This document shows, in pieces, positions 33,183-42,179 of a stretch of 64,000 nt of DNA. A program made the translations under genes and the position numbers. The stretch is taken from contig NZ_CP109273.1 of the NCBI RefSeq assembly GCF_045209745.1, forward strand, positions 2,294,001 through 2,358,000, read 5' to 3'. How positions within the stretch are numbered: position 1 is the stretch's first letter; the number at the start of each line of letters is the position of its first letter. Below the pieces are notes generated by a model. The model ran no database searches and was not told where the DNA came from. It was given only the letters and a program-made list of their open reading frames with translations. Source of the DNA: Micromonospora sp045209745. GTDB taxonomy: Bacteria > Actinomycetota > Actinomycetes > Mycobacteriales > Micromonosporaceae.

Positions 33183-34520
33183 ATGATCGAGTCACTGCTG
33201 GTCGCCAATCGGGGCGAAATCGCCCGCCGGATCATTCGGACCGCCAAGCGGCTCGGCATCCGCGCGATCGCGGTGTACTCGGAGGCCGATGCCGACCTGC
33301 CGTTCGTTGCCGAGGCGGACGAGGCGGTCCTCATCGGCCCGCCGAACCCGGCGCAGAGCTACCGCAACGTCGAGGCGATCCTCGCCGCCGCGAAGGCGAC
33401 CGGCGCGCAGGCCATCCACCCCGGGTATGGCTTTCTGTCGGAGAACGCCGAGTTCGCCCGTACCGTCGAGTCGAGCGGCCTGATCTGGGTCGGGCCCGGC
33501 GCGGACGCGATCACCGCGATGGGCGACAAGATCAACGCTCGGAACCTGATGGCGGCGGCCGGCGTTCCGGTCGCGCCCGGCACCACCGACCCGGCCGCCG
33601 ACCTGGACGCCGCGGTGACGGCCGCCGCCGAGATCGGTTACCCGGTGATGGTCAAGGCCGCGGCCGGTGGCGGCGGCATGGGCATGGGTGTGGCCGTCGA
33701 CGAGGCCGCGCTGCGCACCGAGTACGGGAAGGTACGCGCGTTCGCCGAGCGGATGTTCGGTGACGGCTCGGTGTTGATCGAGCGGTACTTCCCCCGGGTG
33801 CGTCACGTCGAGGTGCAGATCCTCGGCCTGGCCGACGGCCGGGTGGTGGCGCTCGGCGAGCGGGAGTGCTCGGTGCAGCGGCGCAACCAGAAGCTGGTCG
33901 AGGAGTCCCCGTCGCCGGCCGTGTCGCCGGAGCTGCGGTCCCGCCTCCTGGCGGCGGCGGTGCGCGCCGGTGAGGCGGTCGGTTACCGCAACGCGGGGAC
34001 CGTGGAGTGCCTACTCGATCCAACCTCCGGCGAGTTCTTCTTCCTGGAGATGAACACGCGGCTGCAGGTGGAGCACCCGGTTACCGAGTACGTCTACGGC
34101 GTCGACCTGGTCGAGGAGCAGTTGCGGGTGGCGTCCGGGTTGGCGCCGACCTTCGACCCGGACGCGCTGACCCCGCGTGGCCACGCCATCGAGCTGCGGA
34201 TCAACGCCGAGGACCCGAAGCGCTTCCTGCCCGGGCCCGGCGTGATCAGGACCTGGGTGGAGCCGACGGGTGCGGGTGTCCGGGTGGACTCCGGCTATAT
34301 CGAGGGCAACACGGTCACCCCGTTCTACGACAGTCTGCTGGCCAAGCTGATCATCAGCGGTGCCACCCGGGACGAGGTGCTCGAGCGCGCGAAGGCCGCA
34401 GTCGCCGCCTTCCAGATCGAGGGCCCGAAGAACAACGTCCCGTTCTTCGCCGAGCTGCTGGAGAACGACGAGTTCCTCTCCGGCACCTACGACACGGGAA
34501 TCGTGTCCCGCATGCGCTGA
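33183..34520 (+). CDS. accC: Biotin carboxylase subunit (AccC-type, BC domain only)
   Basis: 445 residues, strong SD (GGGAGGAAAC). N-terminal ESLLVANRGEIARRIIRTA and YPGYGFLSEN-type region (HPGYGFLSENAEFA), an ATP-grasp glycine loop (KAAAGGGGMGMG), and the signature EMNTRLQVEHPVTE. It ends at the BC domain, so there is no C-terminal biotin carrier domain, unlike actinobacterial AccA2 and MccA of ~600-670 residues. It should carboxylate biotin with ATP and bicarbonate. The carrier must come from another gene. Confidence 0.92.
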   Translation: MIESLLVANRGEIARRIIRTAKRLGIRAIAVYSEADADLPFVAEADEAVLIGPPNPAQSYRNVEAILAAAKATGAQAIHPGYGFLSENAEFARTVESSGLIWVGPGADAITAMGDKINARNLMAAAGVPVAPGTTDPAADLDAAVTAAAEIGYPVMVKAAAGGGGMGMGVAVDEAALRTEYGKVRAFAERMFGDGSVLIERYFPRVRHVEVQILGLADGRVVALGERECSVQRRNQKLVEESPSPAVSPELRSRLLAAAVRAGEAVGYRNAGTVECLLDPTSGEFFFLEMNTRLQVEHPVTEYVYGVDLVEEQLRVASGLAPTFDPDALTPRGHAIELRINAEDPKRFLPGPGVIRTWVEPTGAGVRVDSGYIEGNTVTPFYDSLLAKLIISGATRDEVLERAKAAVAAFQIEGPKNNVPFFAELLENDEFLSGTYDTGIVSRMR

Positions 34521-34618
34521 CCGGTCAGGTCGTCGCCCGGCGGCCCGGCGGCCCGGCGAGACTGGTATCCACGCCCTTTGCTCTGCTATCCCGACCCGAC
34601 GTCACAGCGAGGTGACCA

Positions 34619-35539
34619 ATGAGTCAGCTGCCACATTCCGTGTCGATCCGTGAGGTTGGGCCGCGGGACGGGTTGCAGAACGAGGACCCGATTCCGACCG
34701 ATGCCAAGGTGCGGCTGCTCGACGCGCTGTCCCTCACCGGCGTCCGCCGGATCGAGGCCGTGTCGTTCGTGCACCCGAAGGCGATCCCGCAGATGGCCGA
34801 CGCCGACGAGGTGTGGCAGCGGGCGGTGAAGGCCGACGGGGTGCGTTACTCGGCGCTGGTGCCGAACACCCGGGGTGCCCAGCGAGCTCTCGCCGCCGGG
34901 TTCACCGAGATCGAGGTGGTGGTCTCGGCCAGTGACACGCACAACCGGCGCAACGTCAACCGATCCACCGACGAGTCGCTGGACGACATCGCCGAGCTGA
35001 TCGACCTGCTGCACGGCGCCTCGGCGCGGGTCGAGGTGATCGTGGCGACCAGCTTCGGCTGCCCGTACGAGGGGGACATCGACCCGGAGCGGGTGGCCGG
35101 AATCGTGGACCGGGTGGTCCGCGACGGCGCGGACCGGGTCGCGTTCGGCGACACCACCGGCATGGGCACTCCGCGCCGGGTCCGCGAGCTGCTGACCGCG
35201 GTACGCGACCGCAACGCGCACGTGCCGGTGCTGCTGCACTTCCACAACACCAGGGGTACGGCGTTGGCCAACCTGTTGACCGCGCTGGAGCTGGGGGTGA
35301 CCGAGTTCGACGCCAGCGTCGGTGGCCTGGGTGGCTGCCCGTACGCGCCGGGGGCGAGCGGCAACCTGGCCACCGAGGAGGCGGTGCACATGCTGCATGA
35401 CATGGGCATCGACACCGGCATCGACCTGGCGGCCCTCATCGAGGTGGCGGAGCTGGCCGAGGAGTTGCTCGGCAAGAAACTGCCGTCCGGTGTGCTGCGC
35501 GCGGGCCCGCGCACCCGGCTGACGCCGATGCCGAGCTGA
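34619..35539 (+). CDS. mvaB: Hydroxymethylglutaryl-CoA lyase
   Basis: 306 residues. The substrate motif VSIREVGPRDGLQNE is at the start. Metal ligands are in DGLQNE (Asp) and HFHNTRG (two His), and the family Cys signature is VGGLGGCPYAPGASGN. It cleaves HMG-CoA to acetyl-CoA and acetoacetate, the last step of leucine breakdown. It follows the biotin carboxylase by 98 nt. A 13-bp hairpin follows. Confidence 0.93.
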   Translation: MSQLPHSVSIREVGPRDGLQNEDPIPTDAKVRLLDALSLTGVRRIEAVSFVHPKAIPQMADADEVWQRAVKADGVRYSALVPNTRGAQRALAAGFTEIEVVVSASDTHNRRNVNRSTDESLDDIAELIDLLHGASARVEVIVATSFGCPYEGDIDPERVAGIVDRVVRDGADRVAFGDTTGMGTPRRVRELLTAVRDRNAHVPVLLHFHNTRGTALANLLTALELGVTEFDASVGGLGGCPYAPGASGNLATEEAVHMLHDMGIDTGIDLAALIEVAELAEELLGKKLPSGVLRAGPRTRLTPMPS

Positions 35540-35555
35540 CCGTTCGGGAACGCGG

Positions 35556-35584
35556 GGAGGGGCCGGCACGATGCCGGCCCCTCC
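35556..35584. terminator. Hairpin terminator between mvaB and the snapalysin gene
   Basis: A perfect 13-bp stem (GGAGGGGCCGGCA and complement) with a CGA loop. It lies between convergent genes. Confidence 0.8.
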
Positions 35585-35599
35585 GTCGTATCCGGCTGA

Positions 35600-36175
35600 T
35601 CAGCTCACGGAGGTGAGCATGCTCGGCCAGCTGCCGCGGAAGATGTCCGCCCCGGCGCGGTCCGTGCTGCGCTCGGTGGCGGCGAAGGTGCCGGCGAAGA
35701 GGCTGCTCACCCGGTTCGCCTCGGCGGTGCTCGGGTACGGGTTGGTGCAGCTGGTGCCGGCACTGCCACCGGACATCAGCAGCGAACAGTTCCCGTTGTA
35801 GTTGTCCGGCAGGCCGAGGATGTGCCCGATCTCGTGGGTCATGATCCGGAGCGGGCTGTACTGCGCCGCCTGCTGGGTGTCGATGTAGACCCGGCCGTTA
35901 CCGAGGCTGGTCCGCACGGCGTACGAGCCACCGCCGGTGATCTGGTAGATCCGCAGGTTCGAGCCGCAGTTGGCGGAGAGCGTCAGGTTGACGGTGGCGT
36001 TGTTCCAGATCGAGGCGGCCTGGTTGGCGGTGCCGGCGTAGTTTCCCGCCTGGCTGGTGTTGTAGCAGATGGTCATGGCGGCGGACGCGGGCGAGGGGTT
36101 GGCGACCGTGACGCCGAGGGTGGCGAGTGCCGTCGCGAGCACCGTGACGGCGAGCCGATTGAGTCGTGAGGTCAT
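35600..36175 (-). CDS. Secreted snapalysin-type (M7) zinc metalloprotease
   Basis: 191 residues. Signal peptide at the start (NRLAVTVLATALATLGVTVA, then ASAA), and zinc site HEIGHILGLPD, i.e. HExxHxxGxxD with Asp as the third ligand, as in snapalysin. Two Cys pairs are likely (ICYNT, NCGSN, NCSLL, SCTNP). It is 40-50 residues shorter in front of the catalytic domain than Streptomyces snapalysins, so the propeptide is short. It interrupts the acyl-CoA cluster and is convergent with it. Confidence 0.92.
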   Translation of the reverse strand: MTSRLNRLAVTVLATALATLGVTVANPSPASAAMTICYNTSQAGNYAGTANQAASIWNNATVNLTLSANCGSNLRIYQITGGGSYAVRTSLGNGRVYIDTQQAAQYSPLRIMTHEIGHILGLPDNYNGNCSLLMSGGSAGTSCTNPYPSTAEANRVSSLFAGTFAATERSTDRAGADIFRGSWPSMLTSVS

Positions 36176-36307
36176 CGCTGACTCCAATCCGGGAGGAGGG
36201 GTGCCAGGAGCCTAGCGACAAGTATTTATGTTTTTCAATGTCTTGCTCTTGGCTTCGCTGTCTGATTCGCTCGTGGGTCGCCGACAGTCGCGCCGATGCG
36301 CTAGCCT

Positions 36308-36317
36308 AACGATCGTT
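36308..36317. promoter_or_regulatory. Perfect palindrome AACGATCGTT, candidate TetR operator
   Basis: 10-bp perfect palindrome 26 nt before the GTG of the carboxyltransferase gene. A degenerate copy is upstream of the biotin carboxylase. It resembles operators of TetR regulators of acyl-CoA catabolism. Confidence 0.5.
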
Positions 36318-36343
36318 CAGTTGAGTATGGCGAGGGAGTCGGC

Positions 36344-37876
36344 GTGACGCTCGACGGTGAGGCACTGGAGCAGCTGCGCAAGCGGGCCCGGTCCGGCGGC
36401 GCGGACAAATACCACGCGGCCAACGCGGCCAAGGGCAAGCTCTTCGCCCGGGAGCGGGTCGCGCTCCTGGTCGACGAGGGCTCGTTCGTCGAGGACGGCC
36501 TCTACGCCAACACGCTGGCCGAAGGGCTGCCCGCCGACGGCGTGGTCACCGGGACCGCCACGATCGATGGCCGGCAGGTCTGCCTGATGGCCAACGACTC
36601 CACCGTCAAGGCCGGCAGCTGGGGCGCTCGCACCGTCGAAAAGATCATTCGGATCATCGAGCGGGCGTACGGCGCCGGCGTGCCCATGGTCTACCTGGTC
36701 GACTCGGCCGGCGCCCGGATCACCGACCAGGTCGACCTCTTCCCCGGCCGGCGTGGCGCCGGCAAGATCTTCTGGAACCAGGTGCGCGCCTCCGGTTCGA
36801 TCCCACAGGTGTGCGCGTTGTTCGGCCCGAGCGCCGCCGGTGGGGCGTACATTCCGGCGTTCTGCGACGTGGTGGCCCTGGTCGACGGCAACGCGAGCAT
36901 GTATCTCGGCTCCGACCGCATGGTCGAGATGGTCACCGGCGAGAAGACCACCCTGGAGGCGATGGGCGGGGCCAAGGTGCACACCGCCGAATCCGGTGTC
37001 GGGCATTTCCTCTGCAAGACCGAAGCCGACGCGCTCGACGTGGTGAAGACCTACCTGTCGTACCTGCCGGCGAACTGGACGCAGCAGCCGCCGACCGCGC
37101 CGGCGGTCGCGGCGCCCGCGAAGGCCGACCTGGCCGCGCTGGTGCCGGCCAGCGAGCGGCAGGCGTTCGACATGCGGCGGTACGTCAAGGGCCTGCTCGA
37201 CGAGGGTTCGTTCTTCGAGATCCAGGCACTCTGGGCCAAGGAATTGACCATCGGCTTCGGCCGCCTCGACGGTGCGGTTGTCGGCGTGGTCGGCAACAAC
37301 TCGATGTTCAAGGGCGGTGTGCTCTTCGTCGACTCGGCCGACAAGGCGACCCGGTTCGTGCAGCTGTGCGACGCGTTCAACGTGCCGCTGCTGTTCCTCA
37401 GCGACGTACCCGGCTTCATGGTCGGCAGCGTGGTGGAGAAGCAGGGCATCATCCGGCACGGCGCCAAGATGATCACCGCGATCTCCGAGGCGACGGTGCC
37501 GAAGATCTGCGTGGTGGTCCGCAAGGCGTACGGCGCCGGCCTCTACGCGATGGCCGGCCCCGGGTTCGAGCCGGACGCCACGATCGCACTGCCGACCGCG
37601 AAGATCGCGGTGATGGGGGCCGAGGCCGCCGTGAACGCGGTCTACGCCAACAAGATCGCCGCCATCCCGGACGCGGACCAGCGGGCCGCTTTCGTCGCCG
37701 CCAAGCGGGCCGAGTACGAGCAGGACATCGACGTCCTCCGGCTCGCCAGCGAGCTGGTGGTGGACGCCATCGTCGAGCCGCACGACCTGCGCACCGAGTT
37801 GGTCCGTCGATTCGCGGCGGCGCGTACGAAGGATCGGCACTTCTCCCGCCGTCGGCACGGCGTCACCCCGGTCTGA
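36344..37876 (+). CDS. Acyl-CoA carboxylase beta (carboxyltransferase) subunit
   Basis: 510 residues, GTG start. N-terminal crotonase-like half has VYLVDSAGARITDQVDLFPG and FGPSAAGGAYIPAFCDVVALV. The C-terminal half has LLFLSDVPGFMVGS, EKQGIIRHGAKM and KICVVVRKAYGAGLYAM. Such AccD/PccB/MccB proteins transfer CO2 from biotin to acyl-CoA. Length and the adjacent HMG-CoA lyase and acyl-CoA dehydrogenase favour methylcrotonyl-CoA or a related branched acyl-CoA over propionyl-CoA. The sequence alone does not prove the substrate. Confidence 0.88.
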   Translation: MTLDGEALEQLRKRARSGGADKYHAANAAKGKLFARERVALLVDEGSFVEDGLYANTLAEGLPADGVVTGTATIDGRQVCLMANDSTVKAGSWGARTVEKIIRIIERAYGAGVPMVYLVDSAGARITDQVDLFPGRRGAGKIFWNQVRASGSIPQVCALFGPSAAGGAYIPAFCDVVALVDGNASMYLGSDRMVEMVTGEKTTLEAMGGAKVHTAESGVGHFLCKTEADALDVVKTYLSYLPANWTQQPPTAPAVAAPAKADLAALVPASERQAFDMRRYVKGLLDEGSFFEIQALWAKELTIGFGRLDGAVVGVVGNNSMFKGGVLFVDSADKATRFVQLCDAFNVPLLFLSDVPGFMVGSVVEKQGIIRHGAKMITAISEATVPKICVVVRKAYGAGLYAMAGPGFEPDATIALPTAKIAVMGAEAAVNAVYANKIAAIPDADQRAAFVAAKRAEYEQDIDVLRLASELVVDAIVEPHDLRTELVRRFAAARTKDRHFSRRRHGVTPV

Positions 37877-37951
37877 TCCTCGACCCAGGCCCCACAGCGA
37901 CCCGCCCCGGCGTCACGAGCGCCCGGCGGACCGTCCTTACAGGAGGATGAG

Positions 37952-39100
37952 ATGGACTTCCGGCTCACCGACGAACAAGCGGCGCTGCGGGAAAGCGTGC
38001 GGGACTTCGCGCGCGAGGTGGTCGCCCCGGTCATCGCCGAGCACTACGAGCAGCACACGTTCCCGTACGAGGTGATCCGGCAGATGGGCAAGATGGGCCT
38101 GTTCGGCCTGCCCTTCGCCGAGGAGCACGGTGGCATGGGCGGCGACTACTTCGCGCTCTGCCTGGCCCTGGAGGAGTTGGCCCGGGTCGACTCCAGCGTG
38201 GCCATCACGCTGGAGGCGGCGGTCTCGCTGGGCGCGATGCCGATCTACCGCTTCGGCACCGAGGAGCAGAAGGCGACCTGGCTGCCCAAGCTGCTCAGCG
38301 GCGAGGCGCTTGCCGGTTTCGGTCTCACCGAGCCGGGCACCGGCTCCGACGCCGCCGGCACGCAGACGCGGGCGGCGCTCGACGGCGACGAGTGGGTGAT
38401 CAACGGGTCGAAGGCGTTCATCACCAACTCGGGGACCGACATCACGGCCATGGTGACCGTCACGGCGGTGACCGGCACGAATCCGGACGGCTCCAAGGAG
38501 TTGTCGACCATCATCGTGCCGGCCGGCACGCCCGGGTTCACCGTGGCGCCGGGCTACTCCAAGGTGGGCTGGACCGCCTCGGACACCCACGAGTTGACCT
38601 TCGACGACTGCCGGGTGCCGGCGGCCAACCTGCTCGGCGAGCGGGGCCGGGGTTTCGCCCAGTTCCTGCGGATCCTCGACGAGGGCCGAATCGCCATCGC
38701 CGCGCTGGCCGTCGGCCTCGCTCAGGGCTGTGTCGACGAGTCGATCAAGTACGCGACGGAGCGGCACGCCTTCGGCCGGCCGATCGGCGCCAACCAGGCC
38801 ATCCAGTTCAAGATCGCGGACATGGAGCTGAAGGCGCACACCGCCCGGCTGGCCTATTACGACGCCGCCGCCCGGATGCTGGCCGGCGAGCCGTTCAAGC
38901 GGCAAGCCGCCATCGCCAAGCTGCACGCCAGCACGATCGCGGTGGACAACGCCCGGGAGGCCACCCAGATCCATGGCGGGTACGGCTTCATGAACGAGTA
39001 CCCGGTGGCCCGGTTCTGGCGGGACTCCAAGATCCTGGAAATCGGCGAGGGCACCAGCGAGGTGCAGCGAATGATCATCGCTCGCGACCTGGGTCTCTGA
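37952..39100 (+). CDS. Acyl-CoA dehydrogenase
   Basis: 382 residues. Signature FGLTEPGTGSDAAGTQT, second signature YGFMNEYPVARFWRDSK, and EIGEGTSEVQRMII near the C-terminus. The Glu in EGTSEVQ occupies the canonical catalytic-base position of short/medium-chain ACADs. Mammalian isovaleryl-CoA dehydrogenase has its base elsewhere, so isovaleryl-CoA activity cannot be read from the sequence. It reduces an electron-transfer flavoprotein. It lies 75 nt after the carboxyltransferase. Confidence 0.93.
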   Translation: MDFRLTDEQAALRESVRDFAREVVAPVIAEHYEQHTFPYEVIRQMGKMGLFGLPFAEEHGGMGGDYFALCLALEELARVDSSVAITLEAAVSLGAMPIYRFGTEEQKATWLPKLLSGEALAGFGLTEPGTGSDAAGTQTRAALDGDEWVINGSKAFITNSGTDITAMVTVTAVTGTNPDGSKELSTIIVPAGTPGFTVAPGYSKVGWTASDTHELTFDDCRVPAANLLGERGRGFAQFLRILDEGRIAIAALAVGLAQGCVDESIKYATERHAFGRPIGANQAIQFKIADMELKAHTARLAYYDAAARMLAGEPFKRQAAIAKLHASTIAVDNAREATQIHGGYGFMNEYPVARFWRDSKILEIGEGTSEVQRMIIARDLGL

Positions 39101-39107
39101 GCGGTCC

Positions 39108-39133
39108 GGCCGAGCGGGTCCACCGGCTCGGCC
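39108..39133 (+). terminator. Weak hairpin after the acyl-CoA dehydrogenase gene
   Basis: 8-bp stem GGCCGAGC/GCTCGGCC with a 10-nt loop, 8 nt after the stop codon; it lies before the next promoter. Confidence 0.45.
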
Positions 39134-39233
39134 CGGCGGGCTGTCCGTACGGCTGTCGGGTTTCGGCGGGTGGGCGTCAATAGCCCGACGTTCGACTGCC
39201 GATGGTCGGCGTCGATCCGTACTCTTCGTGCCC

Positions 39234-41933
39234 ATGACTCCGCCTCATGATCGGTCGCGGAGCCCGGCTGGCCGTACCGCTCTGCCGGAGCTGCTCCGCG
39301 GGCATCGACGCGCCGCCGGCCTGACCCAGGCCGAGCTGGCGTCCCGATCCGGGGTGGGCGTGCGGACGGTGCGTGACCTGGAGCGCGGTCGGTCGGTGCG
39401 GCCACAACGCACCACAGTCGAGCTGCTCGCTGCGGCGCTGGCGCTGACCGGCGCCAACCGGGTGGCGTTCCTGGCCGCGGCCCGCGGGCTCTCCGACGCC
39501 GAGTCAACCCGGCCGGACGCCACCTCGACGGCGCTCGCGATCGGCGGCAGAACCACGTCGGCAGCCGCACCCGCCGACCCGCCGGTCGCCCTCCCGCCAC
39601 CGGTCGCGCTGATCGGCCGGGACCGCGACCTCAGCGAGCTGGCCGGGATGCTGACGGCGGAGCGTGGGCCTCGGTTGGTGAGCCTGGTCGGGTTGGCCGG
39701 AGTCGGCAAGACCGCACTGGCGACGTCGGTGGCGCACCTGGTGGCCTTCGCTCACCCGGGCGGCGTGGCCGGGGTGCTGGTCGGCGAGGGCTCGGACGGG
39801 CCGGACGTGCTCGCCGCCTCGATGGCCGTGCTCGGCGCGGCGCGGCTATCGGAACTCGTGGCCCGGCTCGCCGGGCGGCCGGCGCTGCTGGTGATGGACG
39901 CGGTGGAACGCGCCCCGAGCCCGGTGGCCGCGACCCTGCACCGGCTGATCGGTGCCCTGCCCTCGCTGCGGGTGTTGGTCACCGGACGGCACCCGGTCGG
40001 GTTACCCGGCGAGCTGGTCTGGCCAGTCGCGCCGCTCGACGTGCCGCCACCGGACGCCGAACGTGCAGGACCGGCCACGCTCGGATCATGGCCGGCGGTC
40101 GCGTTGTTCACCGCCCGGCTCGCTCAGGTCCGCCGGGAGCCGCCCACCCCGGAGGAGCAGCCAGCGCTTGCCGCGCTGGTTCGTCGGCTGGGAGGGCTAC
40201 CCCTGGCCATCGAGCTGATGGCCGCCCGGGGCCGACTCCTCGACCTCACCGAGCTGCTTGACCGGTACGGCGACCGGGTGCTCGACCTCGCCACTCCCGC
40301 CGATCCGGCGGCGCACCCCGGCTGGGACGCACCGGATACGCTCACCCGTCAGTCGAGCGGCCCCGACACCAGCCGTGCGGCGGTGGCGGCGGCCACGGTC
40401 ACCCTGCGGGACGCGGTGGCGACCAGCTACCGATTGCTGGCACCGGACGAGCGGGCAGCGCTGCGGCAGCTCGCCGTGTTCGGCAACCGTTGGTCGGTGG
40501 AGTTGGCTGAGGAGATGCTCGCCGACGAGGCCGACCGGGACGGCACGGTGGCGATCGACCTGGTTCCGATGCTGGACCGGTTCGTCGAGCTCGGGCTGCT
40601 GAGCGTACGCGGCACCGGGTCGTTCCGGTTCCGGCTGCTCGACGCGGTCCGCGAATATGCCGTCGAGCAGGCGGCCGGCGGGGGTGAGCTGACCTGCATC
40701 CGGCGCCGGCACGCGGAGGTGATCACGCGCCTGGTGGCGCGGACCGCGACCGACCTGGTCGGTCCACGGTTGCCCGAAGCGGTGCACCGGCTGGACGACA
40801 TGAGCAGTGACATCAGCTCGTCGCTGGCCCACGCGGCCACCGACGACCCGTTGACCGCGCTGCGGCTGGCGGCCTGCCTGACCCGCTGGTGGCGGTTCCG
40901 TGGGCGCGACGTCGCCGGTCGGCAGTGGCTGCGGCGCCTGCTGGCGGACCCGCGTACCGCCGAGGCCGATCCGGTCCTGCGCGGCTGGGCCGCCCTCGGG
41001 GTTGCCCGGCTCGCGGCCGAGCACGGCGCGGGCGCCGAGGAACTGCCGACGGCGCAAGCGGCGTTGGACACCTTCCGGCAGGCCGGCGATGTCACCGGGG
41101 AGTTGGAGGCGCGAAACGTGCTCGGCACCCTGCTGATCTCCGTCGGCCGGCAGGCCGAGGCTCGCGGGCAGGCCGAGACTCTGCTGCGGTTGGCTGCCCG
41201 CAACGGCCGGACCCGAGACCTGGCGGTGGCCCAGAACAGCCTTGCCTGGCACGAGATCCGGGCTGGCGACCTGGCAGCGGCTCGCCGCCGGCTCGCTGCG
41301 GCGGACCGACTCGCCGCCGAGAGTGGGGAGCAGCGACTGCGGGTGCTGGCCTGGGCCAACCGCGCCGAGGTCGCCCGCCTGGAGGGCTGGTACGCGGACG
41401 CCGTCGACCAGGGCCGGCGGACGATCACGGCGTTGTCCGAGCTGGGTGATCCGGGGCGCCGACGCCGGGTGCTCGGGACGGTCGGGTTGGCGCTCGCCCA
41501 GGATGGGCGTGGCGCGGAGGCGACCGAGGTGCTGACCGAGCTGCGCGCGGGGGCCGCCGAGGCTGCCGGGGTCGGATCGGTGCGTACGCCGGCCCGGCGA
41601 CCCGTGCCACCGCGTCAGCGCTCGGATGACGCGGCGCTGTCCTGGGGTGCGCCGGAGGTGGGGCGCTGTGCGTTGATCGAGGGAAATCTGGCGCTGCACC
41701 TGGGTGATCGGGAGCTGGCCGCCGAGTGGTTCGCCGCCGCCGCCGACGACGCGGGTCAGGATCGCAGAGACGCGGTGGAGGCGCTGGTGGGACTGGCCGC
41801 GAGCACTGCCGACCCGGCGGTCCTCGACCGGCTGGACCGGGTGTGCCAGGAGAGCGGCATCCGGCTACTGCCGCAGGAGTCGGGACTGCTCTACGCATTG
41901 ACCGCCGCTCGGGGCGGGCCGGCAGCCCAGTAG
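39234..41933 (+). CDS. HTH-STAND (NB-ARC-like) transcriptional regulator
   Basis: 899 residues. The N-terminal XRE HTH is ELLRGHRRAAGLTQAELASRSGVGVRTVRDLE (core QAELASRSGVGVRTV). The central P-loop ATPase has LVGLAGVGKTALAT (K159), a Walker-B-like LLVMDAVERA, and arginine-finger/GxP elements (LVTGRHPVGLP, RLGGLPLAIELMA). The C-terminal half is helical, TPR-like (LAAARRRLAAADRLAAESG). Such XRE-STAND proteins act as nucleotide-switched regulators, often of secondary metabolism. No obvious target beside it. The GTG two codons upstream is an alternative start. Confidence 0.85.
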   Translation: MTPPHDRSRSPAGRTALPELLRGHRRAAGLTQAELASRSGVGVRTVRDLERGRSVRPQRTTVELLAAALALTGANRVAFLAAARGLSDAESTRPDATSTALAIGGRTTSAAAPADPPVALPPPVALIGRDRDLSELAGMLTAERGPRLVSLVGLAGVGKTALATSVAHLVAFAHPGGVAGVLVGEGSDGPDVLAASMAVLGAARLSELVARLAGRPALLVMDAVERAPSPVAATLHRLIGALPSLRVLVTGRHPVGLPGELVWPVAPLDVPPPDAERAGPATLGSWPAVALFTARLAQVRREPPTPEEQPALAALVRRLGGLPLAIELMAARGRLLDLTELLDRYGDRVLDLATPADPAAHPGWDAPDTLTRQSSGPDTSRAAVAAATVTLRDAVATSYRLLAPDERAALRQLAVFGNRWSVELAEEMLADEADRDGTVAIDLVPMLDRFVELGLLSVRGTGSFRFRLLDAVREYAVEQAAGGGELTCIRRRHAEVITRLVARTATDLVGPRLPEAVHRLDDMSSDISSSLAHAATDDPLTALRLAACLTRWWRFRGRDVAGRQWLRRLLADPRTAEADPVLRGWAALGVARLAAEHGAGAEELPTAQAALDTFRQAGDVTGELEARNVLGTLLISVGRQAEARGQAETLLRLAARNGRTRDLAVAQNSLAWHEIRAGDLAAARRRLAAADRLAAESGEQRLRVLAWANRAEVARLEGWYADAVDQGRRTITALSELGDPGRRRRVLGTVGLALAQDGRGAEATEVLTELRAGAAEAAGVGSVRTPARRPVPPRQRSDDAALSWGAPEVGRCALIEGNLALHLGDRELAAEWFAAAADDAGQDRRDAVEALVGLAASTADPAVLDRLDRVCQESGIRLLPQESGLLYALTAARGGPAAQ

Positions 41934-42179
41934 TCGCGACGGACCAGGGGCTCTGGGCGCGGCTGAGGCGGCCGGGGCGGGAGAGTGGCGCGGACGGAAA
42001 GCCCCCTTGGTGCTGCCCCTCGCTGTCCGCCCGCGCCGTCACCCCCCGGTGATCCCCGGTGCACGAAGCCTGCCACCGCTACGGGGGCAGAAAGTCGGTT
42101 TAGACCGAATCCTCCGGCTTGGCTGGGTCAGTTCTGCCGGTCTTTCTGCCGGTACTGCCAGCCCGTCAGCGCGCGGTGC

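Noticed and set aside
36317..37858. 513-residue minus-strand frame opposite the carboxyltransferase gene
   Set aside because: It is a shadow of a strongly conserved gene; rich in His, Gly and Val with no motifs.
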